From Sipunculus nudus (taxonomy: Eukaryota; Annelida; Sipuncula; Golfingiida; Sipunculidae), in NCBI GenBank assembly GCA_026874595.1, contig CM049314.1, positions 66,635,300-66,699,299 of the forward strand: 64,000 nucleotides of DNA, written 5' to 3'. Below are positions 12,632-22,800 of this stretch, one piece after another. The notes under the pieces are model-generated. The model ran no database searches, had not been told where the DNA came from, and saw only the letters and a program-made list of their open reading frames with translations. The first letter of the stretch is position 1. Each line of letters begins with the position of its first letter. A program made the translations under genes and the position numbers.

Positions 12632-14784
12632 CACCAATGCACACTATGTGTCTGTCTGTTTCTCTCCCAATCCCTTCCCTTTTTTTAATTTTCATCCTCT
12701 TTCTTGCTCTCAGGTTCTCTGGTTTAAATCAGGCATCATAAAACAACCATATATAACATTATTATATGTATTAAGTATATAAAACATATCCATTTTCATA
12801 TTGTAAAAGAAATTACCCCATCGATAACTTCTCCTATCATTCCAGTCCATTTGCTGCTGTTTTCTATTCTTCGTCCATAACTACCATCTGCCACAAGCTG
12901 AAAGGTGTACGTAAAGCCGATCTCGTCCGAGAGTTCCCGAATCAGATCGGGAATGAATCCATAACACTGGGAGAGAGGGATAACCTTTCCTTGGTAACTC
13001 GATGCAGATGATTTTGTCATGAAGTACGGCTCAGCCTGGCAGAAAAAAAAACACAGAAAAAAATCAGAGTTAATGGCAAATATCAAAGATATTTCGTTTT
13101 CAGGGGTTTATTTAGTATATTATGCGTTTTTATGGTCACGGATGTTTTAATAATTTCGACTCGATCATTTGACAAGGGAAAAATCCCATTTCATTTTCAA
13201 TCCATGAAACACCTGGTGCTCATTCTTAAATCATCATATCTGGTTTTCATTCTATGAAGAAAATCATCAGCACCTTCTGGTGGTCATTCTACGAAAAAAA
13301 CCGTCAGCACCTTCTGGTGGCACTTCAGTAAAACTAACCGTCAGCACCATCTGGTGGTCTTTCAAAGAAACAACCGTCAGCACCATCGTGTGGTCATTCA
13401 AGAAAACAAACCGTCTGCACCATCTGGTGCTCAATTAACAAAACAAACCATCAGCACCATCTGGTGGTCATTCATTAAAACAAAGCATCAGCACCATCTG
13501 GTGGTCATTTATTCAAACAAACCGTCAGCAACTTCTGCTGGTCATTCAATAAATCAATCCGTCAGCACCATATGGTGGTCAATCAATAACACAAACCGTA
13601 AGCACCATCTTGCGGTTATTCTTTAAAACAAACCATTTCGTCATCTTGTGGTCATTCTATGAACAATTCATTAAAGCTATCTTGGGATGATTATATTAAC
13701 CAAGAAGGTTTACCTACTCAGAAATAATTTGACCCTTAATAAAATCGTAAAATAACTTAGAGAATATTACCATTTTAACGGTTAAGTCAGAGAACATTAG
13801 ACTTTAAGACATATAAAACCGACTAGCGGCACATCCTGAATTCCCACATGCGACTTGCATCATTTGGCTTTTAAGAAAACGATAGTCTCAAAGAGACACT
13901 ATGATTTTTTTTTTCTTAGAAATTACGGTTTGATAGGGGAACGGAATTACAACAGGAAAACACTCCGATGACAGTCTCAAGGAGAGAAACTATCTAGGTA
14001 CAGAGACTATAGTGGCCATTAGATCTGTATCCTCCAAGTAGAAGCCGGATGAACGCTCTGGAGATGACCGCGCCCTCAGCAAATTATAATAGAACATCAT
14101 CAGCATGCAGACTGAGATTAACGATCTCATGTTAAAAAAAATGCTTTATCTGTTTAATTTTATATAAGCCAGAGGCTCTGAAAGGAACCTCGTCGTGAGT
14201 TATTTGAATATATATACTTGTACACATTATAAGAGATAAGTCTAGAACAAAATATAATCTTTCTTTTAGATAACGGACCCTAAGTCTCAGTGTCCAATGT
14301 TGCCGACAGATGATGAAGTGTAGGGGTTGTGTCATACGTACCCTGACTGTAGTGAATGTGAATTGCCTTTTTGTTATGGGGTCCGTCTGCCGCTTACTTC
14401 TCCGCTTGGGGGTAACTGAAGAAAATAATGAAAAGGATAGGAATCCACAGATAAACCACAAATTGACAGACAGCATGCAATATAGGAGGGTCTGGGCAGT
14501 CGAGTCTAACAAGGCTCCGCGCAGCGGAGTATAGAGGGGGCCCCAGGGAGCCATGGCCCCGCCAGTACGGTAGCATCAAGCACCCCCGTTCTCCCGAAAT
14601 TACCCTTAGTTCAAAAATGATTAAATTTAAAAAAAAAACACAATCATGAAACTCCTGTCACTGGTATCCGCAGATTTTGAACTTATCTCTTTATTTCATT
14701 AGGTATAATCGTGCAAATATTTTATTTTTTTTAATTTATTCATCTTGTAAAACTGATATTTCTAATTGGAATTAAAGCATTAGG

Positions 14785-14854
<70 letters not shown>

Positions 14855-15435
14855 TGCCTTTGTCAAATATTTCGGGTCCCTCCTCCCAAATCTGGCTACG
14901 CCCCTGCTCGACCCTCTCAGATGGCAACCTGGGTTTGATCCCAGGAGTGACTATTAGAATGGTTCTCCGGTTCTCTGGTTTCCTCAACCCTCACCCATTA
15001 CCGAGCGCCACCATCCCAGCTATGGAGCATCCCTCCTATTAGTTATTATAACTAGCTGTACAGTTCTTGTGAAATAAATAAGTTTACATTAATGTATGAC
15101 TTCAGTAAATCTGTTGAGAGGATGTATAACATACCATGCATTTTAAAAGATACAAACATAGGACTTTTTTATATCTCTAGTGGCAGACTTTTCATTAACC
15201 ACCTCGTTTGACAACAGGCGCTTGGATTTAAATCTGCTATGTCTGTTGGCTTTCCCCACTTATTTCCTTTCGCTGTCGTTTATCCATGAAGAATCTACAT
15301 TTCGTTTCCCAGGTTTTCCAGATAAATAGACAAATACATATACAAACGGATTAACTTACAATCAGCGTCGTTGTCGTAATGCGCGGCCACAAGGGTGATG
15401 AGCAGACACAAGATGGCAGCATTCTTGCCGTCCAT
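6422..15435 (-). CDS. Ionotropic glutamate receptor lacking the amino-terminal domain, complete, 9 exons
   Basis: Joining nine exons by GT..AG introns gives one 518-residue frame with every intron phase matching. A ligand-gated cation channel subunit in the plasma membrane is expected. Order: signal peptide (1-20), basic linker with R-S-K-R at 31-34, S1 lobe (from about 43), M1 (about 181-201), re-entrant pore loop (about 233-243), M3 (about 255-278), S2 lobe (about 296-440), M4 (about 465-488), short cytoplasmic tail. Ligand contacts of AMPA/kainate receptors are present: P131, T133 and R138 in S1 (APLT..LRE), T317 and E367 in S2; C380 and C435 match the conserved S2 disulfide. The LIVBP-like amino-terminal domain of about 350-400 residues is missing, so the protein is about half the usual length, like kainate-binding proteins and short invertebrate receptors. 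Odd residues: Trp at the Q/R site and a diverged SYTANLAAF motif. The family is sure; the exact subfamily is not. Confidence 0.93.
6890..7000. repeat. Imperfect GAT/ATG trinucleotide tract
   Basis: An impure run of GAT, ATG and GAA triplets inside the intron between receptor exons 8 and 9. It makes open frames on both strands that carry no family signal. Confidence 0.7.
7093..7368 (-). CDS. iGluR exon 8: end of S2 and M4
   Basis: 92 codons, phase 0 at both ends, acceptor TTCTGTAG and donor GTAAGC. It encodes IQRLQTKWWKYNSAC (typical end of S2; C435 is the second disulfide Cys), a possible N-glycosylation site N437-V-T, then M4 (FWGPLVLMAAGMVFGIIVAVIEVLYY) followed by the stop-transfer KHRGR. 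If the intron is retained the protein ends RVSV at a stop at 7083-7081. Confidence 0.94.
8313..8582 (-). CDS. iGluR exon 7: S2 ligand-binding lobe
   Basis: 90 codons, phase 0 at both ends, acceptor ACAG and donor GTAAAG. It begins GGRTEY, which aligns with the SGSTKEF loop of GluA2, so T317 is kept but the preceding Ser contact is Arg316. It includes GKYAFIVE (E367 is the S2 acidic contact for the ligand amino group) and KLPCD (C380, first half of the conserved disulfide). Confidence 0.94.
9196..9256. repeat. (TA)n microsatellite
   Basis: About 61 bases of uninterrupted TA in the intron between receptor exons 6 and 7. Confidence 0.97.
9689..9900 (-). CDS. iGluR exon 6: M3 and start of S2
   Basis: Two bases completing Gly243, then 70 codons, phase 0 at the donor GTAAGC. 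It encodes PRSLASKLIS, the M3 helix, and the gate region TYTGSLMNHLYW in place of the near-invariant SYTANLAAF. It continues into S2 through RDLEHLVSSG and YGSVK. A MITE begins 11 bases outside the exon on the acceptor side. Confidence 0.92.
9911..10077. mobile_element. Tc1/mariner (pogo-like) MITE abutting receptor exon 6
   Basis: 167 bases starting CAGTGGAACCTC and ending with its imperfect reverse complement (GGTTCTACTA), flanked by TA on both sides. CAGTGGAACC termini with TA target duplication are typical of pogo/Fot1-type MITEs. It starts 11 bases outside exon 6, so its right-hand sequence on the minus strand forms the run-up to the 3' splice site. Confidence 0.75.
10078..11766. other. 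Receptor intron between exons 5 and 6, left part
   Basis: AT-rich intron sequence. No exon with splice signals and receptor similarity is seen or needed, because exons 5 and 6 join in phase. A moderately GC-rich block near 11395-11545 may be an old repeat fragment of a family I cannot name. Confidence 0.5.
11767..11815. repeat. (TA)n microsatellite
   Basis: About 49 pure bases, ending about 37 bases from the donor of receptor exon 5. Confidence 0.97.
11853..12000 (-). CDS. iGluR exon 5: end of M1 and pore loop
   Basis: 49 codons plus one base. It holds the end of M1 (TALLLWVM), the NRFNPYEW motif found after M1 in AMPA/kainate receptors, and the pore helix SLWFVFTTLQWQ. The donor is CAAG/GTGGGT, phase 1, which joins exon 6 to read LQWQGYDRAPRS, matching FMQQGCDISPRS of AMPA receptors. 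The Q/R editing position is Trp (residue 241). The acceptor side is preceded by a TAA/ATT trinucleotide tract. Confidence 0.92.
12007..12029. repeat. (TAA)n microsatellite
   Basis: A TAA run immediately before receptor exon 5 on its acceptor side; on the minus strand it reads ATT and supplies a T-rich tract next to the 3' splice site. Confidence 0.85.
12312..12521 (-). CDS. iGluR exon 4: end of S1 and first part of M1
   Basis: 70 codons, phase 0 at both ends, acceptor CTGTCAG and donor GTGAGT. It carries KADIAAAPLTVTALRE, the hallmark that holds the amino-acid backbone of the ligand (P131, T133, R138 of this protein, equal to GluA2 P478, T480, R485). It runs through the pre-M1 segment into the first half of M1. 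Confidence 0.94.
12574..12629. repeat. (CT)n microsatellite
   Basis: About 56 pure bases in the short intron between receptor exons 3 and 4. It reads GA on the gene strand. Confidence 0.97.
12817..13035 (-). CDS. iGluR exon 3: S1 ligand-binding lobe, first half
   Basis: 73 codons, phase 0 at both ends, acceptor TGCCAG and donor GTAATT. It encodes residues 51-123, including GFIPDLIREL and GSYGRR...WTGMIGEV, the recognisable S1 core. N109-S-S is a possible N-glycosylation site. The tyrosine that stacks on the ligand in GluA2 (Y450, in YEGY) aligns with Cys-Tyr-Gly here, so that contact is probably changed. Confidence 0.92.
13210..13665. repeat. 37-bp minisatellite in receptor intron 2
   Basis: A tandem array of a 37-bp unit of the form CAGCACCATCTGGTGGTCAT followed by an AT-rich half ending AAACAAACCGT. 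Unit starts are at 13304, 13341, 13378, 13415, 13452, 13489, 13526, 13563 and 13600, with more diverged units at the edges. Each unit holds the near-palindrome CACCATCTGGTG. Units differ by several bases, so the array is not young. Confidence 0.92.
14342..14415 (-). CDS. iGluR exon 2: basic linker with furin-like site and start of S1
   Basis: This 74-base exon lies between acceptor TTCTTCAG and donor GTACGT. It enters in phase 1 and leaves in phase 0, exactly what exons 1 and 3 need. It encodes residues 26-50. The first part is strongly basic (KRRSKRQ, then TKRQ); the end, FTFTTVR, joins AEPYFM of exon 3 to rebuild the usual first beta strand of S1 (the VTTILEEPYVM region of AMPA/kainate receptors). 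There is no room here for an amino-terminal domain. Confidence 0.85.
14788..14850. repeat. (AT)n microsatellite
   Basis: About 63 pure bases in receptor intron 1, immediately left of a SINE-like segment. Confidence 0.97.
14890..15085 (+). mobile_element. tRNA-derived SINE, family S1, copy A
   Basis: It has a B-box-like segment (CCTGGGTTTGATCCCAGG), then TTCTCCGGTTCTCTGGTTTCC, then an AT-rich tail TTATTATAACTAGCTGT..GTGAAATAAATA. The same three blocks in the same order occur at 41850-42065, and parts occur on the other strand near 40440 and 45620. Confidence 0.65.
15360..15435 (-). CDS. iGluR exon 1: start codon and signal peptide
   Basis: The ATG is at 15435-15433, followed by a short polar n-region and a hydrophobic core (AAILCLLITLVAA), a typical secretory signal. 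The exon gives 25 codons plus one base (phase 1) before the donor GTAAGT at 15359-15354. I chose this start because it is the only ATG giving a signal peptide, and the phase fits exon 2 exactly. A good 3' splice site (TTTATTCACAG) ends at 15504, so this may be the second exon of the transcript, with 5' UTR from 15503. Confidence 0.82.
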
Positions 15436-15533
15436 GGCGAATGTCGTAAAATGTCGTCTGCTCAGATGTAACTTTACCCACAAACCACCGGTCTTTCCTT
15501 AATCTGTGAATAAAGGGCAGGACAGAATCATGA

Positions 15534-18500
15534 ACAAGGGACCCATGGGTCACGGCGCTCAGCTGATCGTGATTGGACTATAAATGTTTCTCCACTGTGA
15601 TACTATATCGAGTCGATAAAGCTTATGAATATCATGGACATGTTGGGTTATTATAAAGGAATGTAATGTAATATGTGAGTAAATGATAAATGTAATTTCC
15701 TGACTGATGGATTAATAGAGTAAAATATAGTGGTTTATTTTTTATTTATTTAGGAGGGGTTGAAAATTGTGATATATTTGAGCAAATATGAATGCAATGA
15801 CAGCAGTAATAAGCAGTAGTAGAATGATGATAAGGCTATTTGTTGAAGGATCTAAAGTGTATGGTTGTCTGCAAGCTTTCAATTTGACAGATATGATGTT
15901 ATGATTAACTATGCTGATGAAGTGATTTATGAATTTGTGACTGTATCACACAATATCTCTTTAGTCTTGACAAGGTACATTATTGTGATGCCCACTATGT
16001 CTACATATTACACAATATTGACATAATTTCCGGCATGTACATATAGGTACCTATGGACGAATAGTTATACAAAATATTAAAGTATGAATATATCTGATTC
16101 ATCTTGTTCTTGCTTACTGAGGCTGACTTTGGGATGGGGTTCGGAGAAGGGAAAAGTGAGGGCAGCACGAAGGTGGATGTAGAAATATTCTATTGTAATG
16201 TATTTTATTTGTATATGAATATGAAAATCTTAGAGGAAAGGGGCCCTCCTACTTGGTTATAGTAAAGTTCTAAATATATGATTGCAAACTAATACTCTGA
16301 CAAGACTGTCATGAAGAAAAACAGTAACAGTTTTGAGATACTGTGATGCATATTAAAATTTACAGATGGACAGGCAAGTGGACAGAATGGACTAATACCT
16401 TTATTTCACTTTCAAGGGAATAATGCATTTAAGTTTATATATAATCCTATTTTTTAAGCATATCCACTTTTTCCATTAAGAAGTTTTTATCTGAATCATT
16501 TTTTTATTGACAGGTTTTATAAATTTTTAATAAAAAAACTGAAAATATAAGTTAAAATATTAGAATTGTTGCAAAAGTTACAATCATAATATATACAGAG
16601 TAAAAAACTGAAACTATAAGTTAAAATATTAGAATTGTTGCAAAAGTTGCAATCATCATTTATCCAGAGTGTAGCTCAAATTGGGTCATATTATGCATAC
16701 ACATGTATTTTATTATTTTTAAATCATAAATGTTTAAACTGAATTTAAAAGAAAATAATGCCACAACATGGCATCTACAAGAATATTCCTTGAATCACTA
16801 TTAAAAAGTTTTGCACATTGGAGTTTTCAGTACATGCTTAATTTTATTCACCAAAATAAAATAAAAGATTCAGTAAATTTGATAGAATAAAACATCTTTT
16901 CAAATAAAGTATACACACTGTTGGTTGAATGAGGGGCAAACAATATCATTGTGCTAATTACTATCCCAGTTTTAATTTATTACTGGAATTAATAGTCCAT
17001 TTCGCACCTGGTGAAGTTTTTACTCTTCTGAAGTGAGGAATTACTTATCTGATGAACATCCACACTTTCATAGCAATACACCACTTTGTGGACACAATTA
17101 AATGTACACTTTAATCATTGTAACCCTGGTGGTACAATACAAAATCTAAAATGTAGCATAGTCTAGAATATGAATGAATCAAATACAGAAAATAATAACA
17201 TTCATCAAGTTTATGCACCATCTGGGGGGGGGGGGGGGGAGTGCAGGGCAGAGGGGAAGCCTGCTGGTAGTGGCCAAGCTGACCTAAGGCAAGCTGCCTG
17301 GGGTGGGTTACATAATGCAAGTGAAGGCTGTACTACTAGGTGGGCTAGATGTAAACAACACTTGACATGGTGTATGAAAACATGAATAAAAGCTATTATT
17401 TCCAAGCAATTTCTTTGAAATTTCAGATTTTAAAAGATAAATCCTTATGTATATATGCTGTGAAAATTAAATCAACAGTGCCAAAGTTGGACAAAATTTA
17501 AGGTATTGATTTTTTATTTATTCTAATAACTTGAAAAATTTGCAAAATTCAGATCTTATTTTGGGTAAACAATTGAATCTTGATTAAATAAAGTTATATT
17601 CCTGAAAAAAAGTCTCTAGGTTCAGCAATTCTCATGTTAGGTGAGTAAATATATTTCCTGATTTTTTTTAAAAAAATTGCATTATGTTTAGGCACATAAC
17701 TTCAAAAAAATACCCAATACTGACCTAATTTTTGGTATGTTCATAGAAAATGTATGAAAGAATGTGAATACTAAATAAGATCAAAAACAGATCAGTGGTT
17801 TTGATATTAGGCAGCCCTGAAATGTAACAATGGCTTTTTTTTATGGAAAACGGAGTTTTTTTCCCTTAATATCTCGAAGGAACGAAGTCCTAATGACCAA
17901 ATTTTCGGTATGGTAGGAGATTTTGGGGACATCTAAAATTATGCCAACAGCCTGGGGAGCATAGAGATGTGCACTGAATGACCTACAGTGGACTGCTTGA
18001 CAATGTAAGGGAATACAACAAGAGCCTCCAAAAAATTCAATAACTATCCTAATTTTGCAGCTTTTATTTTCAAATTTCAGATTTTAACAGATTAAATCCT
18101 TATGTATACATGGTGTGAAAATTAAATCCACAGTACTTACAGGAAAAACACGTGCATGTGGCCAAAGTTGGGCAAAATTTAAGGGTACCAATTTTATATT
18201 TTTGACCAATATTTAAACAAATTTAACAGATTCTGATCTAATTTTTGGTATACAATTAAATTTTGATAATTTAAGTTGTATTACTGAAAAAAGTCCCTAC
18301 CTTTAACACTTTTGGTCTTAAGTGACAAAATATCTTCCTGATTTTTTTACAAAGTCCATTATGTTTTGGCCCATAACTTTTTTAAATTATATAATACTGA
18401 CTTAATATCTGGCATGTACATAGGAACTATATAGAGGAATATTTATGGTAAATATGAAGAAAACCAGATGAGTGGTTTTTATATTAGGCAGTCCTGAAGT

Positions 18501-18764
18501 GTGAAAATAAATTTCTAATAAAAATTGAAGTTTTTCCTTAATATCTCGAAGGAACGAAGTACTATTGACCCAATTTTCGGCATGGTAGTAGATTTTTGGG
18601 ACATCTAACTGTATGCCGAATTTCAGATTCGTAGGTCCAACGGTGTCGAAACGTACCGGTCTTACGGACGGACATCCGGACGGACGGACGGACAGACGGA
18701 CGGACGACGGACAATGGACCACGACTATACCTCAGATGACTTATAGTCAGCTGAGCTAAAAAAA
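15534..18764 (+). mobile_element. Pearl/Helentron-like element X1
   Basis: It starts AACAAGGGACCCATGGGTC (with a 12-bp palindrome), followed by the subterminal GCTCAGCTGA. It ends with a GGAC-type tetranucleotide run (about 18664-18712), a long hairpin whose arms are AGCTCAGATGAC-like and GTCAGCTGAGCT, and TAAAAA. The 5' GCTCAGCTGA is the reverse complement of the 3' TCAGCTGAGC. Inside are two diverged copies of a roughly 640-bp cassette (about 17420-18000 and 18060-18650) and a G run at 17224. No transposase or Rep/helicase is encoded. Its 5' end lies about 100 bases upstream of the receptor start codon. Confidence 0.7.
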
Positions 18765-19849
18765 TATTAGCCAGGAAAATTTCAGGGGGCGATAATATAG
18801 TGTGGGGGTGGTGGGTGGTTATAAAACTGTATATATCCCCCGCACTTTTTAGTCAAACCGGGGGGGGGGGGTCAATGTTATCATCCCCATTGATATTCAG
18901 AGAATGATATTTACAAATTGGAATTTGAATATAGAATTAAAATTAAAGACTTTGGTTTTATTTCTGAGTTTTCTATGCAATATTATATATCCAAACCTGA
19001 ATGTTGAGAAGGGACAGAAGACTTTATACCAACATATCGCCTGCAGAGGTAAATAAATAATTAGGTAAATAAACGGCCCGGGAAGCCCATTCGGGCGCCT
19101 TCTCTGCATTAAGCGTCCTTTTCGTATTTTTTAGGTCGAAAATCCGCCATGTGAAAAATCATCACAGACCTCGTTTCACAAACTGTAGATCAAAGATTTA
19201 TAAAATATGTTTTCTTTCTTGTAAATTTTACATACTGTATTGGTATATTAAATAAATAATTTAACCAAAGTTATCATTAAAATTTTGAACTTTTTTTTAT
19301 TTTTTTATTTTTTTTATTATTATTTTTTTTTTTCTTATAGATGTCTCAGAGGTATTATTTTTTTTTTCGTGTATCATCATTGACATCTATGTTTATTTGT
19401 GGACAATACAATTACAACAGTACAATTATTACCTACGTCTATCCACCAACAGAGTCATATAACACACAAATACAAAGACAATTCACACTTTACACTAATG
19501 CACCAATCCTTTTTATAATTAATCTTTTACTTATTGGTGTATTATATGCCATCTTTGTTTTTCTTTTTTTTTTGTGTTCCACATTTAACATATATATAAG
19601 TGCCAGTTTATAAATTAGAACGTTCATATGCAGATCCGACACCAACTTTTACTTCAGTTACAATAAACAAACCGTACTTGTTCTGCACCAAAGAAACTAC
19701 GAGCATCATTCCAACTAAAATTCATTCAACACTCATATATGTTTTTGTTTTAATTCTGTGAATTGTTCTACCAAACGTATTAGATATGCATGTTACAGGA
19801 AACTACTTAAAGGCTCCCATTTTTTAGTGTGAAACCTCATTTTATTATT
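18765..19849. other. AT-rich intergenic stretch
   Basis: No supported gene. It contains a G run near 18860 and T-rich sequence at 19280-19335. The LINE's 3' untranslated end may reach in from the right, but I cannot mark its edge. Confidence 0.5.
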
Positions 19850-22800
19850 TTATAATGCTATTTTACTTTCAATAATATAGATACTTTTAAGCGATGTAAA
19901 AAATGATGAAACAGTTGACGTAATTTACATTCCCCACTCCTTTCTAAGAACTCACGACTTTGAAATAGTGTTATCCTAAAAACAAGCATAATGTGATTAA
20001 TTAACAGGTTCTTTTCAGTGACAGGAATAGTACCAAACAATGCAGTTTCTTTGGACCAGTCGGGAAGAATTAATTGTGACTCTTCCAATTGTCTTTCTGA
20101 TGTTTAAGAATAAGTTTGTAGCTGTGCTACATTCATAGAATAAGTGCACTGTTGATTTTTCATTTATAAAACAGTAGGAACATCTTTTTGAATCTTTTAA
20201 TTTCCATCTATATAGTAAATTGTTTACACTAAGATAGTTATTTAACAATTTGTACTGAAATTCTCGTGAATATGTGTCGATAGTGACTTTGTAAATAGCC
20301 TCACAGCAATCTGTCCACATCTCTTTATCAATATTATGATTTTTGTTCCACCAGTGAAATGCAGAAGATAATAAAAATTTCTTTTCAATCAAACTCAAAT
20401 ATATTTGTTTCGAACTTACTTTCATAAATTCTGCACGTTCTTTCACAGTAGGTTTGTGTATTTCTTTAATTATATTTAGCCACACTAAGGAATGGCATGA
20501 TATATTTGCATAAGATTTAAATAATTTGATTCAATTCATTATCCTTACTTATAACCTCCTCCATTTTTAAGATTTTTCCATTTGCTTTTACTGTATCTGA
20601 AATAAACTTAAATCCTGCCTTAAACTTTTTAACTTTTTGTTAAATAAACTTTTCTTTCTAATCAAAATGTACTTGTTATTCCATAAAGGTTGTTGTAAGA
20701 CTGGATCTTGTGAAATAGGATATTTTTCCTGTGTGTATGTCCATGCCTTTAAGCATTCTACATAAAACGTAGGAAGTGAATTTGGTATTCTTGTTAAATC
20801 AAAATTATATCCTATCGCTGAAAGACCTCCTATTCTTGTTAAGAAGAAAGAAGGTATTGCTTTCTATTGTTCCATATCTCTATTCAGTAATCTTTCTGTC
20901 CACCTTATTCGCTGTGTTTGTATCATTGATTTAACATCAGGTATTTTTAATCCTCCTTGATTATATTCCCCAATCGCTGTTATGTATTTTACTTTAGGTC
21001 TTTTTGATTCCAATATAAAATTATAACACTCATGCTGCATTAATTCAATAAAACCCTCTGGCGGAGAACATACATTCCAAACATATACAAGTTTTGAAAT
21101 TACTAAAGACCTAATTATCTCAATCCTTCCAAATATAGTGAACTGTTTTTTTTTACCATATATTTAAAACGGCTTTGAAGTCTCGTTCTCTTTTTAAAAA
21201 AATTAAGTGTATTGAACAGGGTCGTATCATAGGTAAATTGGATACCTAGAATTTTAATAGAACCTTGACAAATATTAACCCATTTGCAGTCTCCTATTTT
21301 GTCTCTTCTGTGTTTCCATTTACCTAGCCAAGCAAGCTCAGATTTAGTATAATTTACTTTGACTAACGAGAAATACGAGAATTTGTCAAGTACATTAAAA
21401 AGAATTTTAAGTGAGTCCTCGTCATTAAGGAAAAATGTACTGTCATCAGCAAATATACACTGTCTTATTTTGTTGCTTGCGACCTTAATTCCCTTTAATT
21501 CTTTACTTTGGCGAACCATACAAGCCATTACCTCTATTACCAGTATAAATAAATGAGGAGCAATCGGGTCTCCTTGCCTAGTTCCTCGTTTCAGAGGAAC
21601 GTATCCTGAAGAGAATCCATTATTAATTATGCAGCTTTCTAGATTATTATGTAATGCCTTGATCCATCTTATGAAAGAAATATTAAAACCCATTTTTTCT
21701 AGAACTGCTATCAATAGTATGTGATCAACTGAATCAAATGCAGCTTCAAAATCAGCAGCCATCAGTATACCGGATATATTTTCTTGTTCTGTATATCTCA
21801 TGACATCTGATATAATTCTTAATGGTACGCCAATGTACCTTCCATATAAAAATGCACACTGGTCTCCTTTTATTAACTCGGGCAAAATTCTGTTTAACCT
21901 ATTGCAAAGTACTTTCCCTAGAATTTTAACATCCACGTTGATAAGGCTAATTGGACGCCATGATTTAATTAATCTGATATCTTTGCCTGGTTTTTCGATT
22001 AATGTAATTATTGCTTGTCTTTGGCTTGGGGTCATTTCACCGGATTCCAAACAATAATTAAAACACTGTAACACATCTGGTCTGACATCTTGAAGGAAAT
22101 TCATTTAAAATTCTTTAGACAGACAATGATTCCCAGGTGATTTATTGTCCTTCATATTTTTTTAATACATCATTTATTTCATCCATCGTTACAAGACCAG
22201 AACATATGTTAGCATCTTCCTCAGACAGGCAGGGTAGATTTATAGTTAAGAGAACATCTTTACACTCCTCTAAAGTAAGTGAGCTTGTTCTTTCATACTT
22301 TTCTTTGTATTTTTTTTAAAATTCTTTTAATATTTCCTGACCACCGGTGATTTCTTTATCTTCTACCATCAGTTTTCTAACACAACTTTTAGATTTATTT
22401 CTTTTCTCAAGGTTCAAAAAGTATTTTGTGCTTTTCTCACCCTGCTCATACCACTGTGTGCGGGATCTTATAATTAAACCCTCTTTTATATAATCATTAC
22501 ACTTTTCCAGTTTCTTCTTAGCTTCTAAATAAGCGGTTACTTTTTCGTTTGTGGACACACTGATGTCCTTTTCTAGTTCGTTAACAATTGTCTCTAAGTC
22601 TTTGCATTCTTTTTTTTAATTTTCTTGCTTTGTTTTTACTATATTCAGAGGTAAATTTCCTAATTTAATATTTCAGAAGCTCCCATTTTGTTTTTTGGGT
22701 CACCACACCAACGGAGTTCTTGTTTCCATTTCTCTATCTCATTTCTCATCTGTGTTTTTTATAAATTGTGTCATTTAATAAAGCATTATTAAATTTCCAA

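Noticed and set aside
13354-13626. 90-codon open frame with repeated HQHHLVVI-like peptide
   Set aside because: It is only the 37-bp minisatellite read through; 37 is not a multiple of three and the array lies in an intron on the other strand.
13210-13665. CRISPR-like array
   Set aside because: The repeat is the whole unit with no unique spacers, and the window is eukaryotic.
14132-14554. 140-codon minus-strand frame as a single gene
   Set aside because: Only 14342-14415 inside it behaves as an exon (splice signals, phase, S1 similarity); the rest is intron read-through.
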